Assembly: GCA_046706685.1 (NCBI GenBank)
Contig: JBJKPE010000125.1
Location: 1-9,931, forward strand
Origin: JARRRD01 sp046706685
GTDB taxonomy: Bacteria > Nitrospirota > Thermodesulfovibrionia > Thermodesulfovibrionales > UBA6898
Direction of reading: 5' to 3'
Length of the DNA: 9,931 nt
In this document: positions 1 to 5,791 of the stretch, in pieces
Layout of the letters: each line of letters opens with the position of its first letter
Numbering within the stretch: position 1 is the stretch's first letter
Position numbers and translations under genes: made by a program
Notes under the pieces: generated by a model
Databases searched by the model: none
What the model was told of the DNA's origin: nothing
What the model saw: only the letters and a program-made list of their open reading frames with translations

Positions 1-147
1 TGGAAACTCCGGACCGCCATGAAGAAGAGAGAGGTCAGATCATACTACCGTGGTACTCAGGGGAACAACAACTCAGATGGGAACAGGCAGGTTATCCTTC
101 TTGGGGCACTTCCAGTTATCGCCTACAGCCTACAGAAAAAGTCTTAA
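1..147 (+). CDS. 3' end of an unknown protein gene (partial)
   Basis: An open frame runs in from the left edge for 48 codons and stops at TAA 145-147. The visible C-terminus is basic and polar at first (KKR, NNNSDGN) and then hydrophobic (VILLGALPVIAYSL) before a QKKS end. I do not recognise the family. It lies in the same direction as the mobile-element genes, 131 bp before the excisionase-like gene, and is followed by an AT-rich hairpin with a T-run, as expected at the end of a transcription unit. The 5' end is outside the window. A chance open frame of this length is possible, so confidence is limited. Confidence 0.45.
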   Translation, partial: WKLRTAMKKREVRSYYRGTQGNNNSDGNRQVILLGALPVIAYSLQKKS

Positions 148-168
148 TCCTCTTCTTTCCCTCGTTGC

Positions 169-195
169 AGAAAACCCTTGATTTTCTCTTTTTTT
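169..195 (+). terminator. weak AT-rich intrinsic terminator candidate
   Basis: AGAAAA (169-174) can pair with TTTTCT (182-187) around a 7-nt loop, followed by an uninterrupted run of T at 189-195. The stem has only one G-C pair, so it would be weak. Its place just after the end of the upstream open frame and before the next gene fits a terminator. Confidence 0.35.
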
Positions 196-278
196 GATTC
201 GTCGTCTATTCCGCCTCTGTGATAGATTTAAGCCGATGACAACATTTTATCAACCATTACAGAGAAAGGGAGGCTTTT

Positions 279-473
279 ATGGAAGTGGGGATTAACCCGC
301 ATGATCGTCTTTTGAGGACCGCTGAAGTAGCTAATCTCCTCGGGGTCCACGTCATGACTGTTTACAAGTATGTCGGGGAGGGATCTTTAATCCCGGTAAG
401 AATCGGGAATCGCTCGCTTCGCTTCAGGGAAAGCGAAGTCCAGAAGTGGGTTGAGCGGAGGGCCGGGAAATGA
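279..473 (+). CDS. excisionase-like helix-turn-helix DNA-binding protein
   Basis: This is a 64-residue protein. The segment LLRTAEVANLLGVHVMTVYKYVGEGSLIPVRIGNRSLRFRESEVQKW (about residues 11-58) has the layout of the HTH_17/MerR-like excisionase family: a helix-turn-helix (AEVANLLGVHVMTVYKYV), a small wing with the G-x-L-x-x-x-R-I-G-x-R pattern, and a terminal helix ending in W. Such proteins act as recombination directionality factors for tyrosine integrases or as small repressors or activators. The ATG is preceded by AAGGGAGG with a 5-nt gap. Its stop TGA overlaps the ATG of the next mini-ORF (ATGA at 470-473). As the first gene of a block that ends in an integrase, an Xis or control role is likely, but the sequence does not separate the two. 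Confidence 0.85.
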   Translation: MEVGINPHDRLLRTAEVANLLGVHVMTVYKYVGEGSLIPVRIGNRSLRFRESEVQKWVERRAGK

Positions 474-529
474 AAATTAACACACTATGCCCGGCCTGCA
501 AATCAGATGACTATTCAGGACAACGATAA
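470..529 (+). CDS. 19-aa CxxC mini-ORF linking the HTH and replication genes
   Basis: The ORF encodes MKINTLCPACKSDDYSGQR. Three observations favour translation. It has its own GGAGGG (457-462) 7 nt before the ATG. Its start overlaps the previous stop as ATGA. Its stop TAA (527-529) directly abuts the next ATG (530). It therefore fills the gap between two genes with no spare base. CPAC resembles one half of a zinc ribbon. It may be a remnant of a longer zinc-binding protein, a coupling leader for the replication gene, or chance. No function can be assigned. Confidence 0.45.
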   Translation: MKINTLCPACKSDDYSGQR

Positions 530-1915
530 ATGACCGCCCCTGTCCCTTATTCAAGCGAGACTGAAAAGGCGGTCCTGGGTGCAATCCTCGTCAACAACAG
601 TCTCGACGGCGCTTTGGATCTATGCCTCGATGACTTCAGCAGCGCACAGAATCGACGCATATTCAACGCTTGCCTGTCTCTCCATGAACTAGCGGAAAAA
701 ATTGATCTCGTGACCGTGTCCGAAAGATTGAACGGCAATGGAGACACACCATTCATCATGAGACTTGCAAGCGACACCGTTACCGGGGCAAATATCCGCT
801 TACACGCTAAAGAATTAAAGGAGGAGGCCTTCAGACGGCGAGTCCATCAGATATTAAACGGGGTCAAAAACGAAAACATTGATGACCTCTATAAAAACCT
901 TGAAAAATTGTTAAGCAATTCACCTTCACAGTTTCACGGTACATATAGGGGGCATGAAGCTGTGAAACTGAAATTAACAACCCTGGGGGACATATTCAGC
1001 CATGAAGATCCGAACTACCTGATCAACAAAATCCTCATGGAAAACGCTCTGATTCTCTTGACGGCTTACAGCGGGGTCGGCAAGTCTCTCCTGGTCCTTT
1101 TCCTCATTCATTCCGTCCTTACGGGCAAAAAACTTTTTGATCACTTCGCGGTCTTAAAGCAAGGGTCCGTCCTTATCGTGGACGAAGAGAATCCAGGCAG
1201 CTTTCTCAAGGACAGACTCAGCAAAATCGGCTTTACTCAGGATATGCCTCTTCACTTCCTCCACTTCCAGAAGGTCAAACTTGACCGCATGGACTGCTTC
1301 AGAGAACTGACGCACATAATCAATGAACTCAAACCGACGCTTGTGGTCTTCGATGCACTTATCCGTATCCACAGCCAGAAGGAGAACGACGCGGATATGG
1401 CTATCGTCATGGAAAGACTAAGGGACATAGTGAACCTGGGTACGACCGTGGTAGTCATTCACCATCACAGGAAAGGGGCAGGGGACAAGAAGGAAGCGGT
1501 CCGGGGCAGTTCGGACATTCTCGGCGGGGTGGATATGAGTTTAAGCCTGGAAGAGAAGGGGGATTTTTTAATCCTGTCATCACCTAAGAGCAGAATGCAG
1601 CCCATCGAGCCGGTAAGACTCAGGCTTGAGACAGACAATAATAGCCTGGCTTTCCGCTTTATGGGTACGGAGATAAACGAGAATCAAGCAGTAACCAATG
1701 AGGTAGTAAACATTCTTGAAGGAGGGGTAAGCCTGGGCGTGAAGGAGATAATGACCGAACTCAAGGACAGAAACCACGAGATAGGTCAAAACAGACTGCG
1801 GGAGATATTACAGGGGGTCAGTGGCAGGGAACTGCAGGAGACGACCGGGGAACGAGGGAAGAAAATTTATTCCCTCAGTTCCACCTTCACAGTTTCACGG
1901 AAGACACTCCATTAA
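530..1915 (+). CDS. replication ATPase: DnaB N-terminal domain fused to a RepA-like (AAA_25) ATPase
   Basis: Residues 7-110 match the DnaB helicase N-terminal domain (SSETEKAVLGAIL, RRIFNACLSL, DLVTVSERL). Residues 165-375 form a RecA-fold ATPase of the RepA/AAA_25 type, with Walker A AYSGVGKS (179-186), an acidic strand VLIVDEEN (214-221), a Walker B-like strand LVVFDAL (271-277), HHHRK (311-315) and RGSSDILGGVD (325-335). Residues 385-448 look like a winged helix. The combination suggests a hexameric helicase or helicase loader that starts replication of the element. RBS AGGA (517-520) precedes the ATG. The product is 461 residues as read, ending in VSRKTLH. However, a Cys-rich C-terminal tail continues in the -1 frame from about 1880 to 2022, so a single-base loss has probably truncated it. 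No primase TOPRIM motif is seen. Confidence 0.88.
   Translation: MTAPVPYSSETEKAVLGAILVNNSLDGALDLCLDDFSSAQNRRIFNACLSLHELAEKIDLVTVSERLNGNGDTPFIMRLASDTVTGANIRLHAKELKEEAFRRRVHQILNGVKNENIDDLYKNLEKLLSNSPSQFHGTYRGHEAVKLKLTTLGDIFSHEDPNYLINKILMENALILLTAYSGVGKSLLVLFLIHSVLTGKKLFDHFAVLKQGSVLIVDEENPGSFLKDRLSKIGFTQDMPLHFLHFQKVKLDRMDCFRELTHIINELKPTLVVFDALIRIHSQKENDADMAIVMERLRDIVNLGTTVVVIHHHRKGAGDKKEAVRGSSDILGGVDMSLSLEEKGDFLILSSPKSRMQPIEPVRLRLETDNNSLAFRFMGTEINENQAVTNEVVNILEGGVSLGVKEIMTELKDRNHEIGQNRLREILQGVSGRELQETTGERGKKIYSLSSTFTVSRKTLH
921..939 (+). repeat. 19-bp direct repeat, copy 1 (inside the ATPase gene)
   Basis: CACCTTCACAGTTTCACGG here is identical to 1882-1900. It falls in codon phase 1 relative to the gene start at 530, while the other copy falls in phase 2, so the identity is at the DNA level rather than from a repeated peptide. 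An inverted partner of its core follows closely: CAGTTTCAC (929-937) faces GTGAAACTG (962-970). Confidence 0.8.
1882..1900 (+). repeat. 19-bp direct repeat, copy 2 (3' end of the ATPase gene)
   Basis: Exact second copy of the 921-939 sequence. Here too the core has an inverted partner: TTCACAGTTT (1886-1895) is matched by AAACTGTGAA (1914-1923), with 18 nt between them. A degenerate further copy, AACTGTGTGAAG, lies near 1968-1979. Confidence 0.8.
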
Positions 1916-2022
1916 ACTGTGAAGCTGGCAAGTGCGGTTATTGCATACTCACGCCAGGGCAACGGCAACTGTGTGAAGTAGTCAAACCGTGTCCGCGGGA
2001 CAGAGGCGCGGACCATGTATAA
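1882..2022 (+). pseudogene. displaced Cys-rich C-terminal tail of the replication ATPase
   Basis: In the frame one base back from the 530 gene there is an open, protein-like run ending at TAA 2020-2022. It has cysteine codons at 1918, 1933, 1942, 1972 and 1990 (spacing C-x4-C-x2-C-x9-C-x5-C), including the peptide GKCGYCILTPGQRQLCEVV. No ATG begins it. A single-base insertion between about 1867 and 1885 would join it to the upstream gene. The simplest reading is that the full-length protein ended in a small zinc-binding tail, now cut off by a -1 frameshift. A separately translated peptide is less likely. Confidence 0.6.
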
Positions 2023-2074
2023 ATACTGGAAAAAATCAAGGCTCGATGCCGACATTAAGGAGAAAAAATGCTAA
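2015..2074 (+). CDS. 19-aa mini-ORF overlapping the S49 protease start
   Basis: The ORF encodes MYKYWKKSRLDADIKEKKC. It starts within the end of the displaced tail (ATG at 2015, tail stop at 2020-2022) and its stop at 2072-2074 overlaps the protease start at 2068. A weak GAGG lies upstream. The arrangement echoes the 470-529 mini-ORF and would suit translational coupling, but the evidence is only positional. Confidence 0.25.
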   Translation: MYKYWKKSRLDADIKEKKC

Positions 2075-2862
2075 GCGAATTTTTTTGTTCATCGGAGTAC
2101 TGCCATAACATGGTAAGAGCGTACCAGGACTCACTGGACCGACAGGGGATGAAAGAGACACTGGACAACTGGACCCGTATTGATGATGGGAGCAATGCCT
2201 TCATATATATCGAGGGGCCGTTATTCTGCCGGAACCACCATGTGGTGAGTTATACAGGTGGCTTAACTTACGGCATGATCTCGCAGAGACTCAAGGAATA
2301 TCTCTTTTCCGCCAAGGTGAAAGCGATTTTTCTTGTCTTTAATTCCCCTGGGGGTGAGGCCCCTGGCTGCCAAGAGTTGGCCAGCGTGATCCGTGTAAGC
2401 AGCGGATTGAAACCCATTACTGCCTTGGTGCAGGGCCAGTGCATGAGCGCCGCCTACCACCTGGCGGCCGGCTGCGGCCGGATTTTGTTAAGTAGTCGCG
2501 TCAGCGAAGTTGGATCAATTGGCGTAATCGTAAGCCGGAAGAAAAAAACCTCAACGGAGCCAATTGCCAGCGGGGATTTGAAGGCGGCAGCATACCGGGA
2601 AAAAACTGCGGCCCGGGAAAAATATTTAAGGTCGGTTGCCAGCCAACACCTGGAAGAGTTTCTAAAGGACCTCGTTTCGCTGCGGGGACTGACGAAGGAA
2701 CAAGCCGAGAAGATAAGCAGCGGCAGAGACTTCATCGGCGACGACGCCATAAACGTCGGTCTCGCTGACGGTTACTTCGATCAGTTTGCATGGCAGATCG
2801 AAAAGAGAGTTGTTGAAGTGGATATGAGCGAACAAAAAAAGGCAAAAAAAAGGAAACCGTAA
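2068..2862 (+). CDS. S49-family serine protease (phage head protease / SppA type)
   Basis: This 264-residue protein has the S49 core: IEGPL (48-52), a hairpin then IFLVFNSPGG (87-96) near the oxyanion site, ITALVQGQCMSAAYHLAAGC (117-136) with the likely catalytic Ser127, EVGSIGVIV (147-155), and GDLKAAA (169-175) where Lys172 aligns with the catalytic lysine. A helical lid follows, then GDDAINVGLADGYFD (224-238). In the family, Ser and Lys form a catalytic dyad. Phage members process prohead scaffold and capsid; chromosomal SppA members digest signal peptides in the membrane. No signal peptide or membrane segment is visible, which favours the phage type. The segment between GSIGV and the lysine is shorter than I expect. 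The C-terminal tail is very Lys-rich. RBS AAGGAG lies 5 nt before the ATG, and a coiled-coil gene follows after 25 bp. Confidence 0.87.
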   Translation: MLSEFFCSSEYCHNMVRAYQDSLDRQGMKETLDNWTRIDDGSNAFIYIEGPLFCRNHHVVSYTGGLTYGMISQRLKEYLFSAKVKAIFLVFNSPGGEAPGCQELASVIRVSSGLKPITALVQGQCMSAAYHLAAGCGRILLSSRVSEVGSIGVIVSRKKKTSTEPIASGDLKAAAYREKTAAREKYLRSVASQHLEEFLKDLVSLRGLTKEQAEKISSGRDFIGDDAINVGLADGYFDQFAWQIEKRVVEVDMSEQKKAKKRKP

Positions 2863-2887
2863 AAAACGTCAAGGGAGGAACACAATA

Positions 2888-3400
2888 ATGAGCAACGAGG
2901 AACTGAAGCAAGAGCGGATTGTTTTGAACGGGCAAAAGAAAATACTACTGGAAGAGAAGGAAAAGCTGGAAACCGCTTTACACGATCTCCCGGCCGAAAG
3001 AGCGGATCTGGAAAGAGAACTTGCCACAACGGACGTGCTCAGTCTCGGTTACGAGCGGTTTGAATCTTTGCAAAAGAAAAAGTTCTTTTTCGAGGATCGG
3101 AAGGGCCGACTCGAAGAAGCCCTGGGCGAAAATGCGCAAAGGCTTGACGATATAAACGACAAGATTTCGAGAAACATGAAACTCCAAACCGTTTTTCTGA
3201 CCAATGAGTTGCAGGAAGATTGGCAGGCCGAGAGAAAGAAATTTCTCCGACTTGTAGCCCTTTCCAAAATTCGGACCGGGGCTTACAATCCCATCCTGGT
3301 GCTGTGGCAAATTTTTTCCCTCCATTTGCCGAGCACAAAAGTCGAACTCGATAAGATCTTCCGTAGCCTGGTCGACCAACTTGAAAGAACTGACGGATAG
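2888..3400 (+). CDS. coiled-coil protein of unknown function (scaffold-like position)
   Basis: This is a 170-residue protein with a good RBS (GGGAGG, 9 nt before the ATG). Residues 1-100 are almost all charged heptad-like helix (EELKQERIVLNGQKKILLEEKEKLETAL, then FFFEDRKGRLEEALGENAQRLDDINDKI), predicting a long coiled coil with a break around DVLSLGYERF. The C-terminal third (about 120-170) is more hydrophobic and probably globular (NPILVLWQIFSLHLPSTKVELDKIFRSLVDQL). I do not recognise a family. It directly follows the S49 protease, the place a scaffolding protein has in many phage head modules. That parallel is inference only. A generic structural or regulatory coiled coil is equally possible. 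Confidence 0.75.
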   Translation: MSNEELKQERIVLNGQKKILLEEKEKLETALHDLPAERADLERELATTDVLSLGYERFESLQKKKFFFEDRKGRLEEALGENAQRLDDINDKISRNMKLQTVFLTNELQEDWQAERKKFLRLVALSKIRTGAYNPILVLWQIFSLHLPSTKVELDKIFRSLVDQLERTDG

Positions 3401-3409
3401 TTCTAAATA

Positions 3410-3428
3410 TTCTCCCAAAAAGGGAGAA
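3410..3428 (+). other. perfect 7-bp hairpin after the coiled-coil gene
   Basis: TTCTCCC (3410-3416) and GGGAGAA (3422-3428) are perfect inverted repeats around AAAAA. It begins 9 nt after the stop codon of the coiled-coil gene. No T-run follows, so it is more likely an RNA-stability or processing element than a terminator by itself. Confidence 0.6.
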
Positions 3429-3431
3429 GAA

Positions 3432-3456
3432 GCCGACGGTGTGTCGCAGCGTCGGC
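3432..3456 (+). other. second perfect 7-bp hairpin in the 3410-3520 RNA segment
   Basis: GCCGACG (3432-3438) pairs perfectly with CGTCGGC (3450-3456) around an 11-nt loop. It is GC-rich and stable, followed only by GCTTT, so it would at most be a weak terminator. It lies 3 nt after the first hairpin. Confidence 0.55.
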
Positions 3457-3462
3457 GCTTTA

Positions 3463-3520
3463 CCTCCAAACTCGGGGGTTGGTACTGCCATGCCTTCCCC
3501 CACTTTTTTTCTTTTGGAGG
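3463..3520 (+). promoter_or_regulatory. long stem-loop able to sequester the downstream Shine-Dalgarno site
   Basis: CCTCCAAA (3463-3470) is the exact reverse complement of TTTGGAGG (3513-3520), and GGGGG (3474-3478) with CCCCC (3497-3501) forms an inner stem. The GGAGG in the 3' arm is the Shine-Dalgarno sequence for the ATG at 3529, so the outer stem would hide it. This could switch translation of the coupled genes behind it. Whether a ligand, protein or transcription timing controls it cannot be seen. Confidence 0.55.
3474..3510 (+). terminator. intrinsic terminator candidate between protease and terminase modules
   Basis: A GGGGG/CCCCC stem (3474-3478 with 3497-3501) is followed after AC by seven T residues (3504-3510), one C, then four more T. 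This is a classic stem plus U-tract. It separates the protease/coiled-coil pair from the next cluster. It overlaps the stem that hides the Shine-Dalgarno site, so attenuation is conceivable. Confidence 0.6.
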
Positions 3521-3528
3521 ATTTTATT

Positions 3529-3546
3529 ATGGAGGGCCATGATTGA
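3529..3546 (+). CDS. five-codon leader ORF (MEGHD)
   Basis: ATG at 3529 sits 8 nt after GGAGG (3516-3520), the best-placed Shine-Dalgarno site here. The ORF stops at TGA 3544-3546, just past the ATG (3539) of the next gene. The overlap suggests that ribosomes loaded here reinitiate on the 54-aa gene, whose own GGAGGG is too close to its ATG (about 3 nt) to be ideal. It may be only a coupling leader. Confidence 0.35.
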   Translation: MEGHD

Positions 3547-3703
3547 GAAAACATATGGTGAAATCATTCGAAAATCCTTTGTTATCAATGGGTTGCGGGT
3601 CCTGTGGCCCAAAAATCAAATGCGGAACGGCGAAGCTCGCGACGGGGGGGCAACGAACAGGACAAAAAACGCATGGCCGTGGCCGGAGGGAGGTTTTGAA
3701 TGA
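3539..3703 (+). CDS. 54-aa protein of unknown function, coupled to TerS
   Basis: This small basic protein starts MIEKTYGEIIRKSFVINGLRVLW and ends in a polar Trp-containing tail (NAWPWPEGGFE). I do not recognise it. Evidence that it is real: its stop overlaps the next start as ATGA (3700-3703), a hallmark of translational coupling, and it sits in a tight same-strand cluster. I chose ATG 3539 because an upstream TTG in the same frame (3479) would lie inside the terminator stem and encode an unlikely LPCLPPLFFFW segment. Confidence 0.5.
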   Translation: MIEKTYGEIIRKSFVINGLRVLWPKNQMRNGEARDGGATNRTKNAWPWPEGGFE

Positions 3704-4257
3704 GCGAAGATAGCGACGTTTCAAGCACTGAATTATCAGAAATCCTAGGGGTCGGACCCCGGCATTTATCAAAACTGGCTCAGGCTGGCATCATAGTCAA
3801 GGCCGGTTCGGGCCGTTATCTGCTTCGTGCCGGTTGTAAGGGATATATTGCGCACCTGAAGCATTACCTTGACGGTCGACTGACTGACGAGATCAAGCGG
3901 GAGAGGCTCGAACGGGAGAAGCTGAAGCGGCTTAGAGAAGAGCGGGACTTTTTAAAAAGTCTCGGGAAGCTTGTCAATGCAGCGGACATGCAGCGGGAAG
4001 TCGAAAAGAATAACGGCCGTATCGCAGCGAAGTTTCACAACCTGCCGACGCTGGCAGGTAGTCTTGAAGGGCTAGTAGTTCATGAAATCAGGTGTGCCCT
4101 GGAGCAATACGCCGACGATTCCTTGCGCGAACTTTCCGGCATCGACGCCGAAGCCATTGTGAAGGGCCAGGGCGAACGCGAAAAGGCCGCTCCGCGACGG
4201 AAGGCAAAGAAGGTCAAGGCCGCGGTCAAGGCGAAGAGGCCGAAGAAACTGAGATGA
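3700..4257 (+). CDS. phage terminase small subunit (Nu1/TerS-like)
   Basis: This is a 185-residue protein. Residues 8-60 form a winged helix-turn-helix (SSTELSEILGVGPRHLSKLAQAGII, a GRYLL wing, then YIAHLKHYL). Residues 61-95 form a charged helix (DEIKRERLEREKLKRLREERDFL). The GKLVNAADMQREVEKNNGRIAAKFHNLPTLAG stretch (96-127) resembles the Nu1/TerS family, which binds the packaging site of phage DNA and recruits the large terminase. The C-terminal 25 residues are very Lys/Arg-rich, suited to DNA contact. RBS GGGAGG lies 6 nt before the ATG, and both ends overlap neighbours as ATGA. No large terminase is encoded in the window. An alternative is an Nu1-like transcription factor. Identity rests on domain pattern, not on an alignment. 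Confidence 0.68.
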   Translation: MSEDSDVSSTELSEILGVGPRHLSKLAQAGIIVKAGSGRYLLRAGCKGYIAHLKHYLDGRLTDEIKRERLEREKLKRLREERDFLKSLGKLVNAADMQREVEKNNGRIAAKFHNLPTLAGSLEGLVVHEIRCALEQYADDSLRELSGIDAEAIVKGQGEREKAAPRRKAKKVKAAVKAKRPKKLR

Positions 4258-4448
4258 GGGACCGATTTAACAAATGTGCGCATTGCCGGGATATCGGGAA
4301 GACGACTTTCCCAAAATGCAGCGCCGGATGCAATAAACATGGGATTCGGCTCACGGAGAAGCCCCAGGAACGCATAATGGGAGCGAAGACGGGGAAAGCA
4401 TCGTCTTGTTTCGGGCGGTCTTCCTCAATCCTGGGAGAGCGGGGCTAA
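4254..4448 (+). CDS. 64-aa zinc-knuckle-like protein
   Basis: The start overlaps the TerS-like stop as ATGA (4254-4257). The N-terminus has C8-x2-C11-x10-C22-x3-C26 followed by H29 (CAHCRDIGKTTFPKCSAGC), a plausible zinc-binding knuckle. The C-terminus is basic and Ser/Gly-rich. There is no strong RBS of its own, so expression would depend on coupling with the TerS-like gene. Family unknown. Small zinc proteins are common as DNA-binding or protein-interaction factors in phages and satellites, but nothing here fixes a role. Confidence 0.55.
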   Translation: MRDRFNKCAHCRDIGKTTFPKCSAGCNKHGIRLTEKPQERIMGAKTGKASSCFGRSSSILGERG

Positions 4449-4465
4449 ATAGTGAGGTTTAGCAG

Positions 4466-5775
4466 GTGATCGAGACGGCGACCTTGACAGACATCGAGAG
4501 CATCCTTTATCTTCTTGAAGAGGGCGAAAAGGAGAAGATGAAGGGGACTGTCAGGCCGAAAGGGAAATGCCGGGAATGTGGCAACGCATTTGAGGCGGTT
4601 AAGAAGCTCGGCTTTATCTGTACCGCCTGTAAGATCCTTCCCACCCGCTTTTATATCGACCTTCCGCACAAAGGGCAGAGAATCCGTATCTTTTCAGACA
4701 AACAGGGACAGCCTCTTGACAGCTATCAGAGGGCGACAAAGCTTCTTTCCTCGATCAATACCGCTCTAGACGAGCATACCTTTGACCCTTCTAAGTATGT
4801 AAGAGCAGACCTTGAGAAATTTTGGGTCCAGAACGTCCTGGGGCGCTTTCTGGAGCATAAGATAGATTCAATCGCGCCTTCGTATCAGAAGGATTACAGG
4901 CGCATTGTGGAGCTTGCCAAGAACCATTTTAAGACAAAGGACGTGCGCGAGATCAGAAAGATTGATATTATCGGCTACAAGGAGCATGTTGAGAAGACGT
5001 TGAAGCTGTCCGGGAAGTCTGTAAAGAATATCCTGGACCTCTCAAGACCTTTCTGAGATATTGCAAATACGACCTTGAGATAATCGACAACGTGCCGGCC
5101 TTCCCGGACATTGAGACACGAGAGCATAACTTTAAGTGGCTCTCCCAGGATGACCAGATAAAGCTTTTTGAGAAGATCCCCGAAGAGGATAAGCCTATCA
5201 TAGCGTTCCTGATGCTTCACGGCTGCAGACCGTCAGAGGCCCGGGCACTCAAGTGCAAAGACGTGGACCTCAGAAACGGGACCTTGAAGATATCAGCGAC
5301 GTTCTCAGGGCGCATATACAGGGAAAAGAAGAAGGGCCGGAGATCGAAGGCCGTCACTATTCCCATTCATCCAGAGATAATCGACTATATCGCGGACAAG
5401 GTAAAGAACAATCTCCCGGAAGCTTTTATCTTTACTACTTCATGGGGCGCACATTATTCGGCAAATAAGCTCAGAAGGATTTGGGACGCTGTCAGAAAAG
5501 CAGCGAATCTCGGGGCCGATCTTCGTCTATATGATGCCACCCGCCACAGCTTTGCAAGTCAACTTGTGAACTCGGGGACATCACTTTTCAAGGTGTCAAA
5601 ACTTCTGGGGCATTCCTCAACAAGAATGACCGAGAAATACTCGCATCACAATATCGAAGGTCTCAAGTCGGATCTTGCAAAACTCTCCCTGAAATCAAAG
5701 GCAACTGTCACCAGCCTGTCACCAGCCTGTCACCAGAAGCAAAAGAAGCCGCAGAATAGCCTTATTTTTCATTAG
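4466..5775 (+). pseudogene. int: tyrosine-recombinase integrase, split by a single-base frameshift
   Basis: The first segment (4466-5056, GTG start, GAGG 8 nt upstream) encodes an N-terminal zinc ribbon, C35-x2-C38-x13-C52-x2-C55, then the SAM-like core-binding domain (SIAPSYQKDYRRIVELAKNHF). Around 5039-5043 the frame breaks. Adding one T (ctcttcaag for ctctcaag) restores it and continues through FLRYCKYDLEIIDNVPAFPD into the catalytic domain (5092-5775): Arg in HGCRPSEAR, Lys in RRSKAV, DATRHSF (Asp replaces the first His of HxxR), LGHSS, and nucleophile Tyr in MTEKYSHH. Repaired length is about 436 residues, normal for the family. It would catalyse integration and excision. An internal ATG at 4538 is an alternative start. 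It ends 16 bp before the att core. The break may be decay or a sequencing error. Confidence 0.9.
5705..5737 (+). repeat. three tandem 11-bp repeats beside the att site
   Basis: CTGTCACCAGC occurs at 5705-5715 and 5716-5726, and again at 5727-5737 with the last base changed to A. The array lies in the last codons of the integrase, about 55 bp before the tRNA-like core. Tandem direct repeats next to a core site are typical of integrase or Xis arm-binding sites. That role is inferred from position. Confidence 0.6.
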
Positions 5776-5791
5776 GTTGCCCTACCCGCCT

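Noticed and set aside
178..228. Sigma-70 promoter before the HTH gene
   Set aside because: TTGATT occurs twice (178-183, 194-199), but no acceptable -10 hexamer lies at 16-18 bp from either.
3479..3538. TTG start extending the 54-aa protein to 74 aa
   Set aside because: It begins inside the terminator stem, has no RBS, and would add an implausible LPCLPPLFFFW segment read from the T-run.
2978..3554. Two long - strand frames (163 and 171 aa) opposite the coiled-coil gene
   Set aside because: They are antisense to a well-supported gene with an RBS and arise from its charged-residue codon bias.
5700..5740. CRISPR array
   Set aside because: The three 11-bp repeats are directly adjacent, with no spacers, and lie within the integrase coding sequence.
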